In this document: positions 1-7,637 of the stretch, one piece after another
Layout of the letters: each line of letters begins with the position of its first letter
How positions within the stretch are numbered: position 1 is the stretch's first letter
NCBI RefSeq assembly: GCF_003432075.1
Contig: NZ_QWBU01000002.1
Location: forward strand, 496,001-560,000
DNA: 64,000 bases
DNA from: Shinella sp. WSJ-2
Lineage (GTDB): Bacteria > Pseudomonadota > Alphaproteobacteria > Rhizobiales > Rhizobiaceae
Direction: 5' to 3'
Translations under genes and position numbers: made by a program
The notes under the pieces: generated by a model
Database searches by the model: none
What the model saw: the letters and a program-made list of their open reading frames with translations, nothing else
What the model was told of the DNA's origin: nothing

Positions 1-728
1 ACGGCGAGCATCGTGAGTATCTCGAATTTTCCGTGGGCCAACACAGGGAGTTGCAGGAAGAGTGCCGTGCCATGGGCATCGACTACTCGACCTCGGTTTG
101 GGATTTGACCTCGGCGCAAGAAATCACGACTCTCCAGCCTAATCTCATCAAGTTGCCGTCAGCAACTAACCAGCACTATATTTTGCAGGATTATCTCTGC
201 AAGAATTACGACGGCGAAATCCATGTCTCGACCGGCATGACAACGCACGACGAGACGGATCGGCTGGTGAAGTTTTACGAAGATCGTGGCCGTGCAAAAG
301 ACCTCGTGCTGTACGCTTGCACCTCTGGCTACCCTGTCGCCTTTAATGATATTTGCGTCCTCGAAATCAACCGGCTTCAAGAACGCTATGGCGATCGCGT
401 GAAGTCCATCGGCTTCTCGGGACATCATCTTGGTATCGCTGCCGATATCGCCGCTATGACTGCCGGCCTCATCGGCCGTAACATCTATGGTCGCGGTGAG
501 TTCGAATATGTCGAGCGCCACTTCACGCTAGATCGTACATGGAAGGGCACGGACCATGCCGCCAGCCTTGAGCCTGATGGTATGCGCCGCCTTTGCCGCG
601 ACCTCAAGAATGTCCGTCTCGCAGTTGCTTATAAAGAATCGGAAATGCTTGATGTGGAGCTTGTTCAGCGTAATAAGTTGAAATGGCGTGAAGAAAAGCA
701 CGGCGCCCAGATTCGGCAAGTTTCCTAA
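1..728 (+). CDS. neuB: NeuB-type nonulosonic acid synthase, 5'-truncated
   Basis: C-terminal part of a sialic-acid-synthase family protein, which condenses a hexose derivative with phosphoenolpyruvate to a nine-carbon 2-keto acid. The frame is open to the window edge (in frame from base 3), so the true start lies outside; the GTG at 33 is internal. Visible family signatures are the GI-Y-ST-SVWD stretch near the edge, the K-(L)PSA segment, HVSTGM, the YACTSGYPV segment and the GFSGHHLG segment. Most of the TIM barrel is present. The C-terminal antifreeze-like (SAF) domain usual in NeuB is short or missing, since the protein stops soon after the RTWKGTDHAASLEPDGMRR region. The stop codon abuts the next start without a gap, which implies translational coupling to the CMP-sugar synthetase. 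The exact sugar (Neu5Ac, Kdn, Kdn-9-phosphate or other) cannot be told from sequence alone. Confidence 0.88.
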   Translation, partial: GEHREYLEFSVGQHRELQEECRAMGIDYSTSVWDLTSAQEITTLQPNLIKLPSATNQHYILQDYLCKNYDGEIHVSTGMTTHDETDRLVKFYEDRGRAKDLVLYACTSGYPVAFNDICVLEINRLQERYGDRVKSIGFSGHHLGIAADIAAMTAGLIGRNIYGRGEFEYVERHFTLDRTWKGTDHAASLEPDGMRRLCRDLKNVRLAVAYKESEMLDVELVQRNKLKWREEKHGAQIRQVS

Positions 729-1901
729 ATGCAGGTAGTAGCGGTTATTCCGGCACGGGGGGGCTCTGTTGGTCTCCCCGGAAAAAATATCAAACCACTG
801 AACGGAATCCCCCTGCTGGGGCGATCGGTTCTGGCTGCTGTTGGCTCTAAACTTATTTCTCAAGTTTATGTCTCGTCTGATTCCGAGGCTATCCTATCTG
901 TTGGGAAAGAGTTTGGTGCATCGGCGATTGTGCGCCCAAATGACATCTCCGGTTCTCAGGCTAGTTCCGAATCCGCTCTCGTTCATGCTTTACGGTATGT
1001 ACAAGACACTGCAGGCGCGCTTCCAGATGTCCTAGTGTTTTTGCAATGCACCTCGCCGTTTACAACAAGTGAACAAATTGACGAACTGGTGAGGCAGCTT
1101 GTCGAAAAGCGCGCTGACAGCGCGTTCAGCGCTGTTGAAGATCACGGATTCATCTGGGAGATCGCTCCAGATGGTACTGCTTCGGGCATCACGCACGATC
1201 ACACCAAACCTCGCAAGCGTCGACAGGACATGACGCCTCGATATCGAGAAAACGGCGCTATATATGCGATGCGCGTATCGTCTTTTCTTGAAAGCGAGAA
1301 TCGCTTTTGCGGAAAAACAATTTTAGTGCCAACCGAAATGCTTCCTGTCGAGATCGATACGCCCGATGACTGGTCCGTGGCGGAGGTTTTTGCGCAGTTG
1401 CACGATAGCTCTCGGATTCGTGGCCGCGTGGAAAGAATAAAGGCGCTTGTTACCGATTTTGATGGTGTTCATACCGACGACCGCGTCCTCGTTCACCAGG
1501 ATGGATCCGAATCCGTGTACTGTAGCCGAAGCGACGGCATGGGTATCGAAATGCTCAGGCGTAAAGGGCTTAAACTCCTTATCCTTTCCAAGGAGAAGAA
1601 TCCGGTAGTCCGCGCACGGGCGGAAAAACTCAACATGGCAGTTCAACACCACGTTGAGGATAAGCTCAGCGCTCTTGAGGTCTGGCGCATGGGTTCGATG
1701 CTGGCATGGTCGGAGGTCGCTTACATCGGTAATGATATTAACGACATCGAATGCATGAAAGCGTGTGGTCTCAGTTTCTGCCCTTCTGATGCTCATCCAA
1801 GTATTAAAAAGATAGCCGACGTCATACTGAACCACGCGGGTGGAAAAGGCGCACTGCGAGAACTGAGCGAATATCTGCTTGCCAATGATCATATAGCTTA
1901 G
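729..1901 (+). CDS. CMP-nonulosonate synthetase fused to a HAD phosphatase
   Basis: Two-domain protein of 390 residues. Residues 1 to about 228 form an acylneuraminate cytidylyltransferase (NeuA-like): IPARGGS with GLPGKN near the start for CTP binding, VSSDSE, and FLQCTSPFT. It would activate the sugar made by the upstream synthase to its CMP form. Residues from about 235 are a KdsC-like HAD phosphatase with DFDG at 243-246 (nucleophile and acid-base aspartates present), a SKEKN segment supplying the motif III lysine, and GNDINDIE from 334 as motif IV. The same domain order is known in animal CMAS enzymes and in some bacterial proteins; in certain bacteria a related HAD enzyme is a Kdn-9-phosphate phosphatase. 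The intact catalytic residues suggest an active phosphatase, so the synthase may use a 6-phosphorylated hexose. The start ATG follows directly on the neuB stop. Confidence 0.87.
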   Translation: MQVVAVIPARGGSVGLPGKNIKPLNGIPLLGRSVLAAVGSKLISQVYVSSDSEAILSVGKEFGASAIVRPNDISGSQASSESALVHALRYVQDTAGALPDVLVFLQCTSPFTTSEQIDELVRQLVEKRADSAFSAVEDHGFIWEIAPDGTASGITHDHTKPRKRRQDMTPRYRENGAIYAMRVSSFLESENRFCGKTILVPTEMLPVEIDTPDDWSVAEVFAQLHDSSRIRGRVERIKALVTDFDGVHTDDRVLVHQDGSESVYCSRSDGMGIEMLRRKGLKLLILSKEKNPVVRARAEKLNMAVQHHVEDKLSALEVWRMGSMLAWSEVAYIGNDINDIECMKACGLSFCPSDAHPSIKKIADVILNHAGGKGALRELSEYLLANDHIA

Positions 1902-1910
1902 GAGCACGCG

Positions 1911-3137
1911 ATGCGTGTTCTTGCGCTTGCCGGTTACGATTCCTTTTTGAATGCCGCCACCTTAATCGCTCCACATTTTCAAGCAGCGGGCTGTCAGCTT
2001 GAGTATGCGCTGGTTCGCTCGCGCGCGGGGCGGCAACTTAGCCAAGAGCAACTTGAATCGTTCAGATTGACCGGAGGAGTACGGTGGATCTCTCTGGAGG
2101 ATTTCTGCAAAAGCGGTGAGATTGGTGAGTTCGATATAGTGCTTTCGTGTCTGGAGGGACTCTCCACAAGGCGCCTTGTTCATTACCTCAGGCAGCTTGG
2201 TCCCAACCGCCCACTGCTCATTTCCGTATATCCAGGTCTCGTGCTGCGTTATGCTCTCGACGGATATTCCATGCGAACCAGCAGCGACCTCGTATGGTTG
2301 AATTGTCAGGCTGACCACGATGATTTTGTGCGTATGTGTACTGCTTTCGGCGTTGACAGCAGCGGGGCACGTGTTTTTGGGATAGCCTCCCTGTTGGAGA
2401 AGATCGATCGAAATACCAAAATTTCCAAAAGTGGGCCGGTTGTTTTCTTTGAGCAGGCAGTTATTCCGCGTTATCATGACGAAAGGCTCTTCCTCGTTAA
2501 GCAGTTGATCTCGCTGGTGAAGCGATATCCGGCCACGGAGTTTATCATTAAACCCCGTGCGATCGGTAAGGATGCAACTTTGCATAGGACATGGCATCCT
2601 ATTGATTCCTTGATAAAGACTGCGGCTCGGGAAATTGGCGGGTGGCCGGATAATTTGAGGCTTAGCTCCGAAAAAGCCGGTGCTCTTTTGAGTAGAGCTT
2701 CTCTTTGCCTCACTGTAAGTTCCACTGTCGCCGCCGAGGCGGTCAATGCAGGGGTTCCAACCGTAATTATTGGCGATTTTGGGGCTCACGATGACTATGG
2801 TTTGGGCTATTTCTTAGACTCAGGGCTCATTCAGACATTTAGTGAGATCACGCTGCCAAGCACGGTGCTGCCCAATCCAAACTGGCTGGCGCGCTATGTG
2901 GCGGATCCTGAAAAAACAATCGCCGGATTAATCGAAGAGGCGATCCGAATGTCTAAAGAGCCGCGGGTGCCCATCGATGAACGATCCCCGAGAGCTGAAA
3001 TGTCGGATACGCTACGTAATTATCTAATAGAGAAAAGAGGAGAGTCGAGTTTCCTTGGAAGGAAATACCAAGGGTGGAAAATAAAGTATTTCCCATGGCT
3101 CAATTCGATATTCTCTATCCTGTTACGTAAGGCATGA
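1911..3137 (+). CDS. Putative surface-glycan glycosyltransferase (DUF6716-like), copy 1
   Basis: 408 residues without a confident textbook family. The layout suggests a GT-B-like enzyme: an N-terminal half beginning MRVLALAGYDSF, then a central FFEQAVIPRYHDER segment and FIIKPR, and a C-terminal SSTVAAEAVNAGVPTVII segment that resembles the nucleotide-sugar binding helix of GT-B enzymes. It shares these blocks with the protein encoded at 7638-8870 on the other strand, so the two are distant paralogues. Similar proteins are, to my knowledge, grouped under DUF6716 and often sit in nonulosonate loci. TAGGAG lies a few bases before the ATG and the gene follows the CMP-sugar synthetase by 9 bases, so it is in the same operon. 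I infer a transferase that uses the CMP sugar or builds the acceptor; this is unproven. Confidence 0.6.
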   Translation: MRVLALAGYDSFLNAATLIAPHFQAAGCQLEYALVRSRAGRQLSQEQLESFRLTGGVRWISLEDFCKSGEIGEFDIVLSCLEGLSTRRLVHYLRQLGPNRPLLISVYPGLVLRYALDGYSMRTSSDLVWLNCQADHDDFVRMCTAFGVDSSGARVFGIASLLEKIDRNTKISKSGPVVFFEQAVIPRYHDERLFLVKQLISLVKRYPATEFIIKPRAIGKDATLHRTWHPIDSLIKTAAREIGGWPDNLRLSSEKAGALLSRASLCLTVSSTVAAEAVNAGVPTVIIGDFGAHDDYGLGYFLDSGLIQTFSEITLPSTVLPNPNWLARYVADPEKTIAGLIEEAIRMSKEPRVPIDERSPRAEMSDTLRNYLIEKRGESSFLGRKYQGWKIKYFPWLNSIFSILLRKA

Positions 3138-3186
3138 GAATTCGTAATATTAGAACATAAAATAGTTTAATTTGTGAGTCTTCAGA

Positions 3187-4404
3187 ATGTCCAATGAAAC
3201 CGTCGCTTACGAGATGCACTTATCAGCTTTGTGTGATCGTGTCAGTCAGCTGCGAAAGTGGTTGGATCAATATGCACTACCCATGTGGTGGATCAAGGGC
3301 GCCTCTCACCCTGAAGGGGGGTTTTACGAACGTATCACGCAAGATGCTGTACCGATGTCGGGCGATGACCGGCGCGCGCGCGTACAACCTCGGCAGGTCT
3401 ATTGTTACGCCATGGCTGGTATTTCGGGCTGGAATGGCGAGTGGGAAAAAGCGATAGACCATGGCAGTTCTTGGTTTGATAAAATATATAAGCTTGAAAC
3501 CGGCCTATACGGTTCATTGTCGGATGCAAAAGATCGACTTATAGACGATTCTTTCGACCTTTATAATCAAGCATTTGCTATATTTTCTATGGCTGCGATT
3601 GCGGAAGCACAACCAGAGCGGATGAGAATTCAGCAACAGCGCGCGCTTGATATACTTCAGGTGCTGACGGAAAGTTATAAACACCCAGACGCAGGTTTTG
3701 AGGAGGCGCGCCCTCCACGCGAGCCATTGTGCTCCAACCCTCATATGCATTTGTTCGAGGCGGCTTTAGCGTGGGAGGGCATTACCGGGAGCGCTAAGGA
3801 ATGGACGAAGCTTGCTGATGAAATAGGATTCTTGGCGCTGCATCGCTTGATTGACGCCGATATTGGAGTACTTCGAGAATTCTTTGCCCATGATTGGACT
3901 CCTATGCCTAGCCATCAAGGTCGCATCGTGGAACCCGGTCATCAGTTCGAATGGGCTTGGCTACTAGCACAATGGGGTTTCCGGCGTGAAAACGAGCGTG
4001 CTCTTGTCAGCGCGAGACGGCTTTTTAAGATCGGGGAGGCGCACGGTATCTGCCAAGATCGCCACGTTGTAATGATGACGTTGCATGACGACTTTACCGT
4101 TCATAACGACACCGCTCGATTTTGGCCGCAGATTGAATGGTTAAAAGCGTCAGTTAGGCTGGCTTTGTATGCCGATCAAGGTGAGCGCGTGGCGTATATG
4201 AATTCCGCGTTAAAGGCTCTTGATGCGATTGATTTGTTCCTGGATCATCCAATTGATGGTCTTTGGTATGACAAATGGCCACGAGGGCAAGCAATAACCG
4301 ACGAGCCGACCCCTGCCAGCACTTTTTACCACATTGTCTCAGGGATACTGGAGTGTGAAAAAGTGTTGCCGTTGCTGACGACTTCGGTATTCCAAGACAT
4401 TTAA
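3187..4404 (+). CDS. AGE-family epimerase/isomerase (N-acylglucosamine 2-epimerase superfamily)
   Basis: 405 residues, the normal length for the alpha6/alpha6-barrel AGE family. Family blocks seen are MWW near residue 35, EGGFYE, RVQPRQVYCYAMAG, LYNQAFAIF, NPHMHLFEAALAW, PGHQFEWAWLL and the late HNDTARFWPQIEW segment with the catalytic-type histidines. Members interconvert GlcNAc and ManNAc, mannose and fructose or glucose, or epimerise cellobiose. Next to a nonulosonate synthase, the expected job is to supply ManNAc (sialic acid) or mannose (Kdn). Alphaproteobacterial members are often mannose isomerases, which would favour Kdn, but the sequence alone does not settle this. It follows the glycosyltransferase by 49 AT-rich bases and ends just before a convergent operon. 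No strong Shine-Dalgarno is visible. Confidence 0.85.
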   Translation: MSNETVAYEMHLSALCDRVSQLRKWLDQYALPMWWIKGASHPEGGFYERITQDAVPMSGDDRRARVQPRQVYCYAMAGISGWNGEWEKAIDHGSSWFDKIYKLETGLYGSLSDAKDRLIDDSFDLYNQAFAIFSMAAIAEAQPERMRIQQQRALDILQVLTESYKHPDAGFEEARPPREPLCSNPHMHLFEAALAWEGITGSAKEWTKLADEIGFLALHRLIDADIGVLREFFAHDWTPMPSHQGRIVEPGHQFEWAWLLAQWGFRRENERALVSARRLFKIGEAHGICQDRHVVMMTLHDDFTVHNDTARFWPQIEWLKASVRLALYADQGERVAYMNSALKALDAIDLFLDHPIDGLWYDKWPRGQAITDEPTPASTFYHIVSGILECEKVLPLLTTSVFQDI

Positions 4405-4421
4405 GGAAAGCAAAGAGTTTC

Positions 4422-4454
4422 ATCCTCGCTCAAGCATTTACGCCGAGCGAGGAT
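4422..4454. terminator. Likely bidirectional terminator between convergent operons
   Basis: Perfect 10-base inverted repeat (ATCCTCGCTC at 4422-4431 and GAGCGAGGAT at 4445-4454) around a 13-base loop, placed exactly between the ends of the AGE gene (+) and the glycosyltransferase gene (-). There is no long T-run on either side, so termination strength is uncertain. Confidence 0.55.
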
Positions 4455-4468
4455 ATATCCGCTGCCTT

Positions 4469-6451
4469 TCAGACGGGGTTCTCCTGAAGCGCGTGCAAGC
4501 TACTTAGCGCTCTTTTGGGAAGTGGTAAGGAGCCGTCAATTGTGAAGTCGATGAAGCTCATCTGCCTTGTAAGCAGTTCCCGCTGCGTGACAACATAAGC
4601 AAAATGGCCGCGTCCGTCTTCAGTCCATGTGCTTGTCAAACTATCTTCGCGTGTAGACATGGATTGGTGTTGAGCCGAATCGTAGAAGTAGTTCGATCCT
4701 CCCGTGCGATTGTAGTTGCTATCGCATCCGACCAATGCGAAGCGGCGATATCCCAAGGCAATTGCGATAGGGAGCGCGGCCGTCAAGACCCCTGTGCGGC
4801 CGTCCATCGCGAAGGCGTTGATATCTAGATTCGGATTGCTGCACTGATCAATGAATTTTTTGAACGGCTTTTCAAGCAAGATATAGTCGACATCGAAATC
4901 GCGATTCAGGCCAATTGCTTCAACATAGGGTCTGAAGTAGTAGCTAATCCACAATTTGGGGCGCCATCGTTTTTCATATAATTGCGTGAGAAAAGATTCT
5001 GGCAAAGCCGGCTTCTGAACGCACCAACCGCCGAACAGCATGTGGGATGACAGAACCAGGTGTTCCGGCTGCATGCTGTCGAAGTTCGGGTGGTTGATGA
5101 ACCAGTTAAAGACAAATTTTTCAAATCCAGAAAACAGGTTCAGGTCGCTTTGTGCAAGCGACGGCCCGTTCCCAATGAAAACGCATGCGGGGACGTTATC
5201 TATCTGCGCTTTTTTTGCGATGGATATAAGCGGATTATTTTTTCTGTGCTGCAAATATACATGGGCTCGATGGACCTGTTTTAATTTGCGGAAATTATCT
5301 GCCCAAATAGGGTGAGTTGCGCGCACACCCTTGGAACTAAATGGAATTTCATCACGATTCAGGTATTCTGTCCTGAACCAGGGCTTGCTTCCCGTAAAGT
5401 GAAGTATTCTGACGAAGTCAGTCTCCATCTGGAGGAAGTTTTCGACGTATCTGGCATTGCAGTTGAAGTTTATCGGCAATATGCCAACATCTTTATTGGA
5501 AAGAAATTGGTTCCAGATTTTTTGATCGGCAAAGCGGTCAAGGAGTTCGCAGTAAGGCCTGTTGGACTTGCGAACGAGGTCTTCGATTTCTTGGTAATAA
5601 TTTTCCCCTAGATATCGTGTTGGGAGAGATAATACTCCGCTGTTGATTATGTGCCTCCCTGTTGCTGGGCTCTTCGGGACGTAAGGATTAACTCCCACGT
5701 CATAGCAACCCAACACCAGATTCGGCTCTACATAGTCTGTTGGAAAATCCCTTGCGGATAGGCCGCGCCATGTTGCGCTTATGTCGCCAAGAATGAGCAT
5801 GTCCGAATCAAGAAGGATCACCCGCTGGTATTGATCTTTCTTTAGGGCCATGATGTTCATGTACCCTAAGCTGCCAATACGCTTGTGGTTTCCACTAGTG
5901 CTTGGAATCTGGTCGAACCAAGACATGTCAGGGGTTTCAAATGTAATATTATGGTATATTTGGCGTAGGCAACTTTGTGCGAAATTTGAGATAGTTCCAT
6001 CGTGAAAAACGAAGAAGTCGCAAGAAAAATTGGGGTAAACCTTAATTAAGGAAAGTAATAATCCTTCAAGTCCCGGTATAAACTTCCCGTTGGCAATCGT
6101 GATAAAGGCGATTGATGTGGGAGGAGTATATTTCTCTCCTATTGTTGCATCGAATTGAGCAAATTTTACTTCCGATAATATTTCTATTTCAGGTAGGGAT
6201 AGCTCTTTCTTGGGGGATTTTATCTTTTTGAGTTTTGATCTCAGGTGAGATAAGTCCCTCTCGATAACGAAGGCATCTAAGCGGTTCAGTTTTTCTGCGG
6301 GCTGAGCGGCCGTTGTTGTTTTTTTGACTGTCTTCGTGATGGCCGGCGCATCCGGCTTTGCCTCTTTTGTCTTGGTTAAGGCATAAAATTTTTTCAGCGC
6401 ACTTTTAATGCCGCGTCGTGCCTTGCTTTTTAGAGAATGGAAGTTGTGCAT
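4469..6451 (-). CDS. Two-domain glycosyltransferase: GT8-like plus GT42/DUF115-like
   Basis: 660 residues. The first 100 residues are basic and low-complexity. Residues about 110-400 look like a GT-A enzyme of the GT8 kind, with SIAFITIANGKFIPGL at the start of the fold and LLDSDMLILGDI carrying the D-x-D metal site. The C-terminal half from about 430 opens with VFIGNGPSL and contains AALPIAIALGYRRFALVGCDSN and a late GRGHFAYV segment. That arrangement (GNGPSL, then a G-x(5-8)-A-x-AIALGY block, then a histidine) matches the outline of GT42 sialyltransferases such as CstI and of the related DUF115 fold. In a locus that makes a CMP-nonulosonate, the C-terminal half is therefore the best candidate for the nonulosonate transferase, with the GT8-like half adding a second sugar. 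Last gene of the minus-strand operon, 8 bases after its neighbour. Confidence 0.68.
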   Translation of the reverse strand: MHNFHSLKSKARRGIKSALKKFYALTKTKEAKPDAPAITKTVKKTTTAAQPAEKLNRLDAFVIERDLSHLRSKLKKIKSPKKELSLPEIEILSEVKFAQFDATIGEKYTPPTSIAFITIANGKFIPGLEGLLLSLIKVYPNFSCDFFVFHDGTISNFAQSCLRQIYHNITFETPDMSWFDQIPSTSGNHKRIGSLGYMNIMALKKDQYQRVILLDSDMLILGDISATWRGLSARDFPTDYVEPNLVLGCYDVGVNPYVPKSPATGRHIINSGVLSLPTRYLGENYYQEIEDLVRKSNRPYCELLDRFADQKIWNQFLSNKDVGILPINFNCNARYVENFLQMETDFVRILHFTGSKPWFRTEYLNRDEIPFSSKGVRATHPIWADNFRKLKQVHRAHVYLQHRKNNPLISIAKKAQIDNVPACVFIGNGPSLAQSDLNLFSGFEKFVFNWFINHPNFDSMQPEHLVLSSHMLFGGWCVQKPALPESFLTQLYEKRWRPKLWISYYFRPYVEAIGLNRDFDVDYILLEKPFKKFIDQCSNPNLDINAFAMDGRTGVLTAALPIAIALGYRRFALVGCDSNYNRTGGSNYFYDSAQHQSMSTREDSLTSTWTEDGRGHFAYVVTQRELLTRQMSFIDFTIDGSLPLPKRALSSLHALQENPV

Positions 6452-6459
6452 TGAGGGCG

Positions 6460-7632
6460 TTATCTTTCAGGGACGCTGGGGGATGTTTTCAGGCTATTCA
6501 GAATAGTCCGGGCGCGGGGCAAGCGTGGCCGGATTTCTATGGCGGTCTTAAGAAGCTTCACCGCTTCAGTTCGCTGGCCACGAGCAAGTAGTAGCTCGCT
6601 CAGTGAGCATAGGGCTGAATAGTGCTTCGGTCGAATGACTAGGCAACGCCTATATGCTTCTATGGCCTCATCACGTCTTCCTGCTGCGACAAGTGTCGAT
6701 GCGTATGTGTCCGCTATCGTTATGGATAGAGGGGCGCGGCGCGCTGCCTCTCTCGCGTAGTGTGTGGCTCCCGTAGGGTCGTTGTTCCGCAGTAAAACCT
6801 TGGAAACCAAATGCTGAGCGTCTGCCCAATTTCCCTCTAGGGTGTCCAGCTCTTTCGCCATGACCTCTATCGCGTCATCGCCACCTAAATAGCAGGTCTC
6901 GACCATTCTGTTAATGATGGCAACGGACTTGCCTTCAAGGCAATCATCGTCTCTGTTGATGAACCCGTCTATCGCAACAGAGTCGAGATGCTCGCCCTTA
7001 CTAAACGCCTTTATGATGCGATCATAGGCGCCAATTCGGGTCAGATAGGCTGCAACAAGGTGATCTTGATCTGCAACCGGAACAATCTTCGTATTAATCC
7101 AATTAATTCGCTTTACGTTGTAAATATCCACAAAGTCTGCGGCTCCGAAATATAGTACGGAGAAATGCATCGGATTTTTTTCTATATAGTCCTTCAAGTC
7201 AGCATCTTCCGGGCGAACAGAATTCGCTGGTGTGTGTGGCAACCTTGTATCTAGAATGGTTTGTGGCGAGGTGGCCACGCATAAATCACATGGCAATGAA
7301 GCGGCCAGCTTCAGGGCGGCATAGCCTCCCATTGATGAGCCAAACGTCATCGTCGCAGTAGGTTGAAGCTTTTTTTGGATCGCGGCTATTTCGGATACGA
7401 GTTGCGCCCAATTTTTCACTTTTTTGTTTATGCCCGCCGTATACCATAAATCGGCAGGATCTCTTAAATATAGAACATGAATATCTGGAAATTTTTCAAA
7501 TAATTTAAAATAGCTGAAGCCATTTGAGTTAACGGAGCTGAAGACAATTGCAAGCGGAGAGCGCTTGGGCGCTCGTGATTTTCGTAAAAGAATTCCATTT
7601 GCCGCCGAAGAAATTTTCTTGAATCGGAACAT
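6460..7632 (-). CDS. Alpha/beta-hydrolase-fold protein with C-terminal TPRs
   Basis: 390 residues. Residues about 25-200 look like an alpha/beta hydrolase: FGSSMGGYAALKLAA has the G-x-S-x-G-G nucleophile elbow, and a DQDHL segment could supply the acid and histidine. The C-terminal third (from about residue 270) is built of TPR-like helices, with GRRDEAIEAYRRCLVIRP and GQRTEAVKLLKTAIEIRP as the clearest units. A very good ribosome site (AAGGAG) overlaps the end of the upstream gene, so the two are coupled. I infer an esterase or acyl-modifying accessory for the glycan, perhaps for O-acetyl groups, with TPRs for protein contact. No family name can be given with confidence and no signal peptide is seen, so it probably acts in the cytoplasm. 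Confidence 0.6.
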   Translation of the reverse strand: MFRFKKISSAANGILLRKSRAPKRSPLAIVFSSVNSNGFSYFKLFEKFPDIHVLYLRDPADLWYTAGINKKVKNWAQLVSEIAAIQKKLQPTATMTFGSSMGGYAALKLAASLPCDLCVATSPQTILDTRLPHTPANSVRPEDADLKDYIEKNPMHFSVLYFGAADFVDIYNVKRINWINTKIVPVADQDHLVAAYLTRIGAYDRIIKAFSKGEHLDSVAIDGFINRDDDCLEGKSVAIINRMVETCYLGGDDAIEVMAKELDTLEGNWADAQHLVSKVLLRNNDPTGATHYAREAARRAPLSITIADTYASTLVAAGRRDEAIEAYRRCLVIRPKHYSALCSLSELLLARGQRTEAVKLLKTAIEIRPRLPRARTILNSLKTSPSVPER

Positions 7633-7637
7633 CTAGT

